A stretch of 64,000 bases of DNA, from assembly GCA_963669295.1 (NCBI GenBank), contig OY769938.1, positions 2,232,001 to 2,296,000 of the forward strand, in the 5' to 3' direction. The position numbers and the translations under genes are program-made. Positions 8,593-17,150 of the stretch are shown piece by piece. Below the pieces are notes generated by a model that was not told where the DNA came from, ran no database searches, and saw nothing but the letters and a program-made list of their open reading frames with translations. Numbering within the stretch: the stretch's first letter is position 1; each line of letters starts with the position of its first letter. Source of the DNA: G963669295 sp963669295 (lineage in GTDB: Bacteria > Bacteroidota > Bacteroidia > Flavobacteriales_D > CALLUQ01).

Positions 8593-9819
8593 ATGAAACG
8601 GATCAATTTAAACCTCAAAACGGTATTGGCGGCTGTAGCACTTATGGCATGCACCTCCTGGGCAGTGGCACAAGAACAGCAAGGACAAACGCGCATCAAG
8701 GTAATTAAGAACGAGAATGGCAACGTTACCACCATCGACACTACCATTAACGAAGTAGATCAGGAAAAGGTAGAAGACCTGTTGCGCAAGCACAACATTC
8801 AATTGAACAAAGAAGGTGATGCCCACCAGGTGAAGGTGATGGAATTTGTAGATGAAGAAGGCAATGCGCAAGAATTTACCCAAGAGATGAAAATAATTGT
8901 GGTAGATGAAGAAAGCGATGGCAACGACTTTATTTTCGAGTCGGAAGATGGCGAGACACACCTATTGGAGGATCACAATGAGTTTGTGTTTGAAGGGGAA
9001 GACGGAGCGCAAAAGGTAGAAATCAAAAAAACAGTAGACGAAGATGGGAATGTCACCATTCAGAAATGGGTAAATGGCGAGGAAGTAACGGAAGAAATAC
9101 ATTTTGAAGGAGACCACGGTCATGAGCATGGAACTGTGAAAGTAATAGAGGTGATAGACGAAGATGGTAATGTAACCACCAACACCTGGGTGAGCGACGA
9201 AGAAGTAGGAGAGCACCACCCGAATATTGAAGTATTAGATGGTGGCAGCACCTTTGAATTTAAAGGAGAAGATGGGGCTACACACACCATCGATATTGAA
9301 AAAGAGATAGATGAAGATGGCAACATTACCTTTACAACAACAGTAAATGGCGAAGAAGTGGAAGGCGAGCCAACATTTATTCGAAAGCACAACATCAAGT
9401 GTGATGGGGAGAATACATTCCACGTAAAAGGAGAAGATGGAGAAAATGTAAGGGTGCGCCACGAGGTGAAAGAAGTGGTGGTATTCATTTCCAAAATTTC
9501 GGAAGAAGACAAAGAGCAATTGGAAGAACCCGAGCTAAAAACACTTGTGGAAAAACAAAACTTAAACGACATCGATTTAACCTTTAGTCCTAACCCCAAC
9601 GATGGGAGATTTAACCTTGGGTTTAACCTGTCTAAAAAGGGAAGAACTCAAATCAACATTGTTGATATGCATGGCAGATCGGTGTATGAAGAGGACTTAG
9701 GAAAGTTTTCAGGTCCTTATAGCAAAAACATCGATATTTCAGCACACGGAAAAGGCATCTACTTCATCCAAATTATCCAGGGCAACAAAGCAACAGCCCA
9801 AAAAATCGTGATCCAGTAA
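8593..9819 (+). CDS. Acidic-repeat T9SS-secreted protein
   Basis: A 408-residue protein: signal peptide (1-26), then a very acidic region built of imperfect repeats of about 40-50 residues, and a C-terminal T9SS type A domain (FSPNPNDGRFNLGF ... GKGIYFIQI ... AQKIVIQ). Each repeat has a GEDG turn (near 135, 225 and 280) and a DEDGN loop (149-153, 189-193, 240-244; degenerate ENGN at 41-44), followed by a W- or T-rich VNGEEV strand. DxDGN-type loops often bind calcium, but that is inference. The gene diverges from the kinase/regulator pair with a shared 143-bp upstream region, so control by that system is likely but unproven. Confidence 0.85.
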   Translation: MKRINLNLKTVLAAVALMACTSWAVAQEQQGQTRIKVIKNENGNVTTIDTTINEVDQEKVEDLLRKHNIQLNKEGDAHQVKVMEFVDEEGNAQEFTQEMKIIVVDEESDGNDFIFESEDGETHLLEDHNEFVFEGEDGAQKVEIKKTVDEDGNVTIQKWVNGEEVTEEIHFEGDHGHEHGTVKVIEVIDEDGNVTTNTWVSDEEVGEHHPNIEVLDGGSTFEFKGEDGATHTIDIEKEIDEDGNITFTTTVNGEEVEGEPTFIRKHNIKCDGENTFHVKGEDGENVRVRHEVKEVVVFISKISEEDKEQLEEPELKTLVEKQNLNDIDLTFSPNPNDGRFNLGFNLSKKGRTQINIVDMHGRSVYEEDLGKFSGPYSKNIDISAHGKGIYFIQIIQGNKATAQKIVIQ

Positions 9820-9844
9820 GATCCACTACATTTAGTTAGACAGA

Positions 9845-9880
9845 AAACCTGTGCTGCAATTTGCGGTGCAGGTTTTTTCG
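9845..9880 (+). terminator. Rho-independent terminator
   Basis: The stem AACCTGTGCTGC / GCGGTGCAGGTT, with several G-U pairs, is followed by a T6 run. It lies 25 bp after the acidic-repeat gene and separates it from the Rhs gene. Confidence 0.8.
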
Positions 9881-9950
9881 TTTTCCCACCGTATTCCTCC
9901 GTAATAAATTCATTACATTAACACCGTGTTTCAGCGTTAATGCATTTATT

Positions 9951-12900
9951 ATGACGGAAGATAAAGCGAAGAACAAAGGGTGTTGGCCCATTGCCATTCA
10001 AATAGGAATACTCATCTTAGGTTCTGGCCTGGTGAGTGAAGGCTACCCCATTATAGGAATCACCATTTTAGTATTGCTAGGGTTGTATTGGTTGGGAAGG
10101 AAGAAGCCTGCCAAACCGCCAACGCAGGAAAAGCCAACCCCTCCGGCAAAGCCAACGCCAACAAAACCTAAACTGCCTACCGCTACATTTACGGTCAACC
10201 ACCAGGAGCTTACCGTTGAATTGGATGCCAGTGCATCGGCTTCTCCCAATGGAGCAATTGTAGACTATCATTGGGACTTAAACGATGGCAGCAAAATGAA
10301 GCTCGAAACGCCCAGGGCTACCTACGAATATGCTGAACCTGGAAAGTACCGGATAAAACTTACCATTAAAGACGAGGCAGGGAAGAAGAAAAAGGCGGTG
10401 CGTACCATTACACTAAAGACACCCAACCCTATACCACAGCCACCCGAAACACCTCTGCAGCCCAAGGAGCCTATACCAGAGCCTCCCGAAGTGCCAACAA
10501 CGCCCATAGACGAGCGACCCGAGGTGCCACAGCCACCAAAGGAGGTTCCCGCAGAGGAACCTGTTTCCACGCCACCGGTAAATGAGCCACCTAACGAGCC
10601 TGTTGAGGTGCCCGAAACACCAACAGAAGTGCCTACCACTCCTCAAGAACCCGTAACTACTCCTCAAGAGCCTGTAACTACCCCCCCGGAAGAGCCACAG
10701 CTGCCCACAACGCCTGTAACACCGGGCACCCCCGACGACCCCATTCCCTGGGAGCCGGAAATTCCGATCGATCATGTTAAACCAGCGGTACCGGTAAAAC
10801 TGCGAGAAAGCGTGAAAAAACTGCTGGAAGGCGACAACCCCGTACAAAAAGAAGTGTTGCCGGGAGCCATCAAAGACAACAGAATTGCCCTGGTGCAAGG
10901 CAGGGTGCTGAGCAGCAACCGAACGGCCATTGCAGGAGTTAAAGTAAGTGCCCTTAACAAACAAGACGAGGGCTTTGTAATGACCCGAAAAGATGGCTCT
11001 TTTCACATGGCCATCAATGGGGGGCGAGCCACTACTTTATGGTTTGAAAAAGAAGGCTACCTCAAGTGCCAGCGTACTTTTCGTGTATCGTGGGAAGGCA
11101 GTGCCCATCTGGAAGAGGTAGTGCTGATTCAGGAAGCTCCGATTGTAGCAGCAATAGAAAACGGTAAAACAACCCCAAAATTAATGGTAGCCGAGCCTGT
11201 TGAAGATCAACATGGCTCAAGGAATCACGCCTTATACGTTCCTGAAAATGTGACGTTCAAAGAAAAGAAAACCACCGGTGAAGAAGCAGCATTAACCAAA
11301 GGATCGCTGCGCATGAGCGAGTACACCCTGGGCGAAGATGGCCCCAGGGCCATGCCTGCGGAGTTGCCCCCCGATAGTGCCTACACTTATGCCATTGAGT
11401 TGGCCATGGATGAAGCAGGTACCGATAGCGATGTGGTGTTCGACCAACCGGTAGCACATTACGTAAGCAACTTCTTAAACATGCCGATAGGAACTCCTGT
11501 GCCGGTAGGGTATTACGATAAAAAAGAAGCCGAATGGGTACCTGCAAAAAGTGGACGCGTTATAGGCGTGATCGCCATTGAAGAAAACAAAGCGGTGCTC
11601 GATGTAGAAGGAGAAAACAAACCGGCTACCACCAAACAGTTGGAAGAGTTGAATATCGATCAGGCGGAGTTAGAACAGTTGGCCACACAATACCAGCCTG
11701 GCGATACTTTGTGGAGGGCACAGCTCACCCACTTTTCTCCGTGGGACCTTAACTTTCCAGCCACGCCTCCCGACGATGCGGTAGACCCCGACTTTTTACC
11801 TCCCGATTGGGATCCTCCACGAGGAAGGGATTGCGAACGGGAAGCCTATTCCTCCATTGGAGTTCAACACCAAACACTTTCTGAAACCATTCCCATTGTA
11901 GGTACTCGCTACACCATGAGTTACCACAGCGAAAGGGTACCTGGAAGAAAGTCGGCCTACGAAATGGAAATTCACCTTTCGGGTGCTACCATCCCCGACT
12001 CGGTGAAACGCATTGAGCTGGAAGTGCTGGTGGCTGGGACACTCACCAAAAAATCGTGGGAGCCTACCACCGAACTCAGTTATACTTTTACATGGAATGG
12101 CAAAAACTTCTTTGGAGAACCAGTGCAGGGAAGACAAATGGCCGAAGTAAGAGTGGGCTACGTTTACCCAGGTGTTTACCGGGTTCCTGAAGGACAGGAA
12201 ACCGCCTTTGGACTGCCGGGAGGAGCCATCATTCCCGATGCTCCAACCGACCGGGCCGACTCGGTGAAGTGGCGGATGTATACTGTTCCTATTGGGGTAT
12301 GGGATGCCCGATCGCAAGGCATGGGCGGATGGATGATTGACCAACTGCCCACCTTCGACCCTTCCATTAAAAAAGTGATGCAAGGGGGAACCATTGACCA
12401 CAGAAAAGACTATGTGCTTGAACCATTGATTGGAAGAGGGGAATGGTCGGAAGAAGAGTGGCCCACAGGAGATATGAATCCGCTGGAAACAGCCTTTGAC
12501 CCCTCGTGTATTGCGGTAGCTGCTGACAATACTCTGTATGCGACTACCAAAACCGGGTTTTTATTGCGCATGGAACCTGGGGGCAAATTAGAACGGATTG
12601 CCGGGAAGGAAACCGACAATGCATCGACCCACCCCCAACTGGATGATGTTGATGATGGTGCGTTGGCACTAGAAACTCACTTTGGGGTGTTGGATGTTGC
12701 CCTGGGACCAAAGGAGGAAATTTACTTGATGGACAAACAGCGGCTGGGGATATGGCTGTTAGACGAAGAAGGGAAGCTGTGGCTGAAAGCCGGGATGGGT
12801 AATGTAACGGCTCAAAAAGTGGATGAGATCAAAGCTTCAGAAGTGAGTTTCAATAAACTGATGTCGATCAAGTGCGGCCCTGAAGGAGCCATTTTTGTAG

Positions 12901-15900
12901 TAGACCAGGAACGCACCATTGACGATGAAATTCGCTCCTTCATTTTTCGCATAGGCAAAAATGGCATACTCACTCGTGTGGCGGGAAACATCTACGGAGA
13001 AGAGTGGAAAGAAAACATTTCGGCAAAGGAAGCGGTATTGGGAGAAGTACACGACTTGATGATTACCAGCAAAGGTAAAATGGTTTTCCACTGCTACCCA
13101 GGGTGGTACTGGAAAGAAGAACATTTCCCTACCGACGATTACCTCTGTACCATTGAAGGAGGAATATTGCGCTTTGCCGCACAAGATGGCAACGCGCTTC
13201 AGGCATTTAAAACACCTGCCTCGTTGAGTCAACGTGCTATCTTCCACTTGTTGGGCGATTGCGACGACGATGATAACCTGTTGATGACGCAATATGTTGG
13301 TTCGGGGTATGGCCTTGGAATAATGACGGTGAGCCCCGGAGGAACCATGCAAACCATTCATGTAGAAAACCCATGGAAAATAGCCGATACCAGTTGGGAT
13401 TTGAATTTCCGGTGGATTGATGGCTATTCATTGTTTTACCGATGGGATTTTGAGTGTATGGCAGTAGGCCCGGATAAAAGCATTTACCTGGGGATAAAGA
13501 ACAGAGGTGTATACCGCCTCAATGCAAAAATGGGCGAAGAGTGGAAACAAATTGGTGATGGTCAGGGCGGACAACAACAATTCGAACAGGGGAAATATAC
13601 AGGCACTCAGCATTATGCCAACAAGCAACCATTAACACAGGTGAGTTACGATAGCAACGATCTTCCTATTGCCATTACAGACGATTTGGGAAGAGCTACC
13701 GTGATTGAAAGAAACCCTGAGGGAAAACCGTTAGCCATTGTGTCGCCAACAGGAATACGCACCGAGCTTGCGCTCAATGAAGAAGGTTGGCTGACCCATG
13801 TAAAAGCCCCCGAAGGAGTCGTTTATAAATGCACCTACAATGAAGGTGGATTGCTCACTTCCTTTACCGATCCCGAAGAACACACTACTAAGTTTGAGTA
13901 CAATGAAAAAGGACGATTAATAGCCGACATCAACCCCGCTGGAAAAGCATTGAGCATTGCCCTGGAAAAAACGAACGATGGGCATCAAATTACGGAAACG
14001 CTCCCATCGGGCAAAGCCATTACTTATACAGAAGATGGCGGTACTGGCGGGCTAAGTGATTGTACAGGATGCAAAGGGGTAACCTATCGCGAGTGGGAAG
14101 GTGCTGGCCGGGAAATCAATTACGAGGATGGCACTAAGGTGGAAGTAGAACGGGGAATGGACCCTTTAAGCCACCATGAAATTATTCGAGCAGTCCGTGT
14201 GAGTAAAAACGATCGTCCATTGTTATCGGCCAGCTATCAGCGAACAGCAGAAACGAATAAGAAGGAAACCACAAAAGTTTGGGATGAGCTGACGTTGATG
14301 GGGCAGAAGATCCGCATCACTCATAACATTGATACCAGCATGTTTGAGGAGAAACGGCAGGCATTAAAAGCCTACAACAATGGGCAGGAGTTAGAAACCA
14401 ACTACCTCGATGAGGCTGGCAGAATTGAAGAGTCGTATGTGCCGGGAGGCCCTAAAACCAGTCTTTCATACAACGAACACGGTCTAATTGGTGGAGTCGC
14501 CTTTAAGCGTGAGAAAGAAATGCCTTGCTCTTTCGAATACGATGAGCACCAACGGTTGGCAGCCATCAAGTCGGCCATGGGAGAAATTATTCGTTACGAA
14601 TACAACCTCCTGGGACAAGTGGTAAAGGAATACAAAAATGGCAGCCAGTGGCCCACTTGTTTCGAGTACAACAAAAATGGCTTGCTCACCAAATTAACCA
14701 CCCCGGGCAAAGGCGTTTACCGCTTCGAATACGATCAGTTGAAAAACAGAACAGCCATTCATTACCCCAGTAGTGGTGCCATAAAATACGCTTACGATGA
14801 CGATAAACGACTGGTAAAAGTAACCCGGAAGGATGGTCGTACCATTGCGATGGATTACGATGAAAAGGGGCGCTTGCAAATGATGACCACCGAGGAAGGC
14901 ATTTTTACCTGCCAGTACAACGGTGAGGAAAATGCGCCAACAACACTGGAAGGCCCTGAAAGATATACCAACATTGAAGTGGTTCTTGACGCATCTATGA
15001 ATTGTACCTACCGCATGGTAGGAGAGGTAAATGCACAACTGGAGCAACAACGAGGCGGTGGTTACTTCCTGTTTAACAGCGATGAAATCACTAGCATTGG
15101 AGGAATGGAAAAGGTGGTGAAAAAGCACCAAAATGGCATGATAACGCACCTGGGGCCGATGGAATATCAATGGAATAAAGCCCTTCAGGTGCCGGATACC
15201 GTCACCCTTCACAACATGAAGCAACAACACCAATACAGTTCCTCTGGGTTGCTGGAAGGGATAACACATCAGGCAGCAGCAGCAGCACTGGTGGCCTGGA
15301 AATACGAATACGATGGCTTAGGTAGAATTAGTAAAATGGTGGAAGAACTGCCTGGGCAAACCGTGGTAACGGAGTATGCATACGAAGAAGGACGATTGCA
15401 ACAAGTCACAGAAAATGGGCAACCGATATGGAAAGCCACTTACGATGCCAATGCAAACCGAACACAACTTACCCGAGAAACCACAACAGTTGAGGCGGAG
15501 TATAATGAGGAAGACCAATTAATACAATGGGATGCTTTCCGTTTTGAATACAGCCCCGATGGGGAAATAACAGCCAGCCACGCCCCTGAAGGCACTACCA
15601 CCTACCAATACAATACGTTTGGCCAGTTAACAACGGTGCGGCAACCCGATGGCACCACCATTGAATATTTACTGGATGCAGAAAGCAGAAGGATAGGAAA
15701 AAAGGTGAACGGTAAATTTCATGTGGCCTACCTTTATGATACAGACAAACGTTTGGTGGCCGAGCTGGATGAAACGGGAGCAGTCATCAGCGAGTTCTTT
15801 TACGGTATATACAGCCATGTGCCTACGTGCATGCGCAAAGGGGAGCAGTGGTATCGGTTCATCCTCGACCATGTAGGTAGCCCCCGATGGGTGGTAGAAT

Positions 15901-16718
15901 CCACTACAGGGGAAGTGGCTCAGGCATTGAAATACGATGTTGAGGGTAACATGTTGGAAGATACCAACCCTGGTTTTCAGCCGTTTGGTTTTGCCGGAGG
16001 CCTTTACGACCAACATACCCACTGTTTGTATTTCAACCAACGCGATTACAACCCGGCAATAGGGCGGTGGATGAGTGTGGATGCTGCAGGGTTTGATTCG
16101 GAAGAGGTGAACCATTACAACTACTGCAAGCAAGACCCGGTGAATTATATTGATCCTAGCGGAAAGTGGGTGCAAATTGCAATAATGGTAGGAAAGGTAT
16201 TGATTGATGCGGCCATTACATCGGCAGTTGGTGCTGCCATCAACGCTACCCGATCAGCCGCTACAGAATATTACAATACCGGAACGGTGACCTGGAGGCA
16301 AACATCGAAGGCGGTAACTTCCGGATTAATTGCAGGCCCTTATGTATCAGGGGTTGGTCCCATTGGCGAGTACTGGAAAGCTGGGTGGATGCCAGGAGGG
16401 CTTTCGAAAATGCTCTATGCAGGAGGTATTTCTGCCTTTGTGCAAATCATGCTTAACCTCATCAGTAATTATGGCGATCATTGTGAGCACACCCACCTGG
16501 GGCCTACGATCATTTTTAACATGTTGGGGCAACTGGGAGCCAACATGGTGGGGAGCAAAATACCGGCAGGGTTCAGGTCAACGTTAGCGCAGGCAGCAAC
16601 CTCTAACATCATTGCTCAACCGTCTAACTTTAAATCGATTGAAAACTTACACCGTAAGCACATATTAAGGCCTATTGGCATCGATGGCGCTCCATTAGGA
16701 CGGTGGGCACCACGTTAA
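9951..16718 (+). CDS. Giant Rhs/YD-repeat protein with teneurin-like domain order
   Basis: A 2255-residue protein. The ATG at 9951 is chosen because the upstream 30 codons (from a start at 9861) overlap the preceding terminator. In order: two adjacent TM helices (about 12-50), a Pro/Thr-rich stretch, a PKD-like domain (DASASASPNGAIVDYHWDLN), a long Pro-rich linker with EPVTTPQ repeats, a carboxypeptidase-regulatory/TTR-like domain (about 310-385), an Ig/FN-plug-like region (about 633-745), an NHL-type propeller (about 840-1190), YD repeats (about 1225-2017), and an Rhs core (GRWMSVDAAGF ... YNYCKQDPVNYIDPSG). The last 185 or so residues are a variable hydrophobic tail that I cannot assign. 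This order matches the extracellular part of teneurins and bacterial Tc/Rhs shells that encase toxins. No PAAR domain, cognate immunity gene or signal peptide is seen. Lys/Arg residues on both flanks of the TM pair make topology uncertain. Confidence 0.88.
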   Translation: MTEDKAKNKGCWPIAIQIGILILGSGLVSEGYPIIGITILVLLGLYWLGRKKPAKPPTQEKPTPPAKPTPTKPKLPTATFTVNHQELTVELDASASASPNGAIVDYHWDLNDGSKMKLETPRATYEYAEPGKYRIKLTIKDEAGKKKKAVRTITLKTPNPIPQPPETPLQPKEPIPEPPEVPTTPIDERPEVPQPPKEVPAEEPVSTPPVNEPPNEPVEVPETPTEVPTTPQEPVTTPQEPVTTPPEEPQLPTTPVTPGTPDDPIPWEPEIPIDHVKPAVPVKLRESVKKLLEGDNPVQKEVLPGAIKDNRIALVQGRVLSSNRTAIAGVKVSALNKQDEGFVMTRKDGSFHMAINGGRATTLWFEKEGYLKCQRTFRVSWEGSAHLEEVVLIQEAPIVAAIENGKTTPKLMVAEPVEDQHGSRNHALYVPENVTFKEKKTTGEEAALTKGSLRMSEYTLGEDGPRAMPAELPPDSAYTYAIELAMDEAGTDSDVVFDQPVAHYVSNFLNMPIGTPVPVGYYDKKEAEWVPAKSGRVIGVIAIEENKAVLDVEGENKPATTKQLEELNIDQAELEQLATQYQPGDTLWRAQLTHFSPWDLNFPATPPDDAVDPDFLPPDWDPPRGRDCEREAYSSIGVQHQTLSETIPIVGTRYTMSYHSERVPGRKSAYEMEIHLSGATIPDSVKRIELEVLVAGTLTKKSWEPTTELSYTFTWNGKNFFGEPVQGRQMAEVRVGYVYPGVYRVPEGQETAFGLPGGAIIPDAPTDRADSVKWRMYTVPIGVWDARSQGMGGWMIDQLPTFDPSIKKVMQGGTIDHRKDYVLEPLIGRGEWSEEEWPTGDMNPLETAFDPSCIAVAADNTLYATTKTGFLLRMEPGGKLERIAGKETDNASTHPQLDDVDDGALALETHFGVLDVALGPKEEIYLMDKQRLGIWLLDEEGKLWLKAGMGNVTAQKVDEIKASEVSFNKLMSIKCGPEGAIFVVDQERTIDDEIRSFIFRIGKNGILTRVAGNIYGEEWKENISAKEAVLGEVHDLMITSKGKMVFHCYPGWYWKEEHFPTDDYLCTIEGGILRFAAQDGNALQAFKTPASLSQRAIFHLLGDCDDDDNLLMTQYVGSGYGLGIMTVSPGGTMQTIHVENPWKIADTSWDLNFRWIDGYSLFYRWDFECMAVGPDKSIYLGIKNRGVYRLNAKMGEEWKQIGDGQGGQQQFEQGKYTGTQHYANKQPLTQVSYDSNDLPIAITDDLGRATVIERNPEGKPLAIVSPTGIRTELALNEEGWLTHVKAPEGVVYKCTYNEGGLLTSFTDPEEHTTKFEYNEKGRLIADINPAGKALSIALEKTNDGHQITETLPSGKAITYTEDGGTGGLSDCTGCKGVTYREWEGAGREINYEDGTKVEVERGMDPLSHHEIIRAVRVSKNDRPLLSASYQRTAETNKKETTKVWDELTLMGQKIRITHNIDTSMFEEKRQALKAYNNGQELETNYLDEAGRIEESYVPGGPKTSLSYNEHGLIGGVAFKREKEMPCSFEYDEHQRLAAIKSAMGEIIRYEYNLLGQVVKEYKNGSQWPTCFEYNKNGLLTKLTTPGKGVYRFEYDQLKNRTAIHYPSSGAIKYAYDDDKRLVKVTRKDGRTIAMDYDEKGRLQMMTTEEGIFTCQYNGEENAPTTLEGPERYTNIEVVLDASMNCTYRMVGEVNAQLEQQRGGGYFLFNSDEITSIGGMEKVVKKHQNGMITHLGPMEYQWNKALQVPDTVTLHNMKQQHQYSSSGLLEGITHQAAAAALVAWKYEYDGLGRISKMVEELPGQTVVTEYAYEEGRLQQVTENGQPIWKATYDANANRTQLTRETTTVEAEYNEEDQLIQWDAFRFEYSPDGEITASHAPEGTTTYQYNTFGQLTTVRQPDGTTIEYLLDAESRRIGKKVNGKFHVAYLYDTDKRLVAELDETGAVISEFFYGIYSHVPTCMRKGEQWYRFILDHVGSPRWVVESTTGEVAQALKYDVEGNMLEDTNPGFQPFGFAGGLYDQHTHCLYFNQRDYNPAIGRWMSVDAAGFDSEEVNHYNYCKQDPVNYIDPSGKWVQIAIMVGKVLIDAAITSAVGAAINATRSAATEYYNTGTVTWRQTSKAVTSGLIAGPYVSGVGPIGEYWKAGWMPGGLSKMLYAGGISAFVQIMLNLISNYGDHCEHTHLGPTIIFNMLGQLGANMVGSKIPAGFRSTLAQAATSNIIAQPSNFKSIENLHRKHILRPIGIDGAPLGRWAPR

Positions 16719-16765
16719 TAAGGAAAGTGCATCAAACCCAGGTGGAACTTCGCCCGGGAAAGGCT

Positions 16766-16942
16766 TTACATGTCTTCTTCGGTACGCTGCTCGTCGAGCT
16801 GAACAAGTGTTTCGGTTTGATCTTGTCTGATGTCATACCGCTCTCCATAAGCGGGACACCTGGCACCGTGCTTTGAACATGAGGTAGCGACAATACTTAA
16901 TACGGCAATTGCCAATACAAATAACCCATTCCTTCTTTTCAT
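16766..16942 (-). CDS. Small lipoprotein
   Basis: A 58-residue lipoprotein: MKRRNGLFVLAIAV, then lipobox VATSC, then SKHGARCPAYGERYD and a charged tail. Small lipoproteins with a Cys-Pro-Ala-Tyr motif just after the lipid anchor are common in Bacteroidota, but I know of no assigned function. The start at 16942 is the ATG; an in-frame TTG two codons upstream is unlikely. It is convergent with the Rhs gene (47 bp apart). Its size and lipid anchor do not by themselves support an immunity role. Confidence 0.7.
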   Translation of the reverse strand: MKRRNGLFVLAIAVLSIVATSCSKHGARCPAYGERYDIRQDQTETLVQLDEQRTEEDM

Positions 16943-17150
16943 AACCAATTTAGTTTTTTGCTTCCTGTATCAATAGGGACAAAAGATGTAAAAAAAGCAT
17001 AAACAAATTACCACTTTTTTCTTCCCGTTGATAATTGAGCAGCAGCTACCGCTAAAATAGTGCCACAACCACTTGTAAAACAATAGAAAATTTGAAGCAT
17101 AAAAATGTTTACCTTCAATTTTCATTGTTTAAAATAAACAGAACTGCCTT

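Noticed and set aside
11796..12401. Long antisense frame inside the Rhs gene
   Set aside because: Shadow of the GC-rich, evenly used codons of the Rhs gene; protein has no domain.
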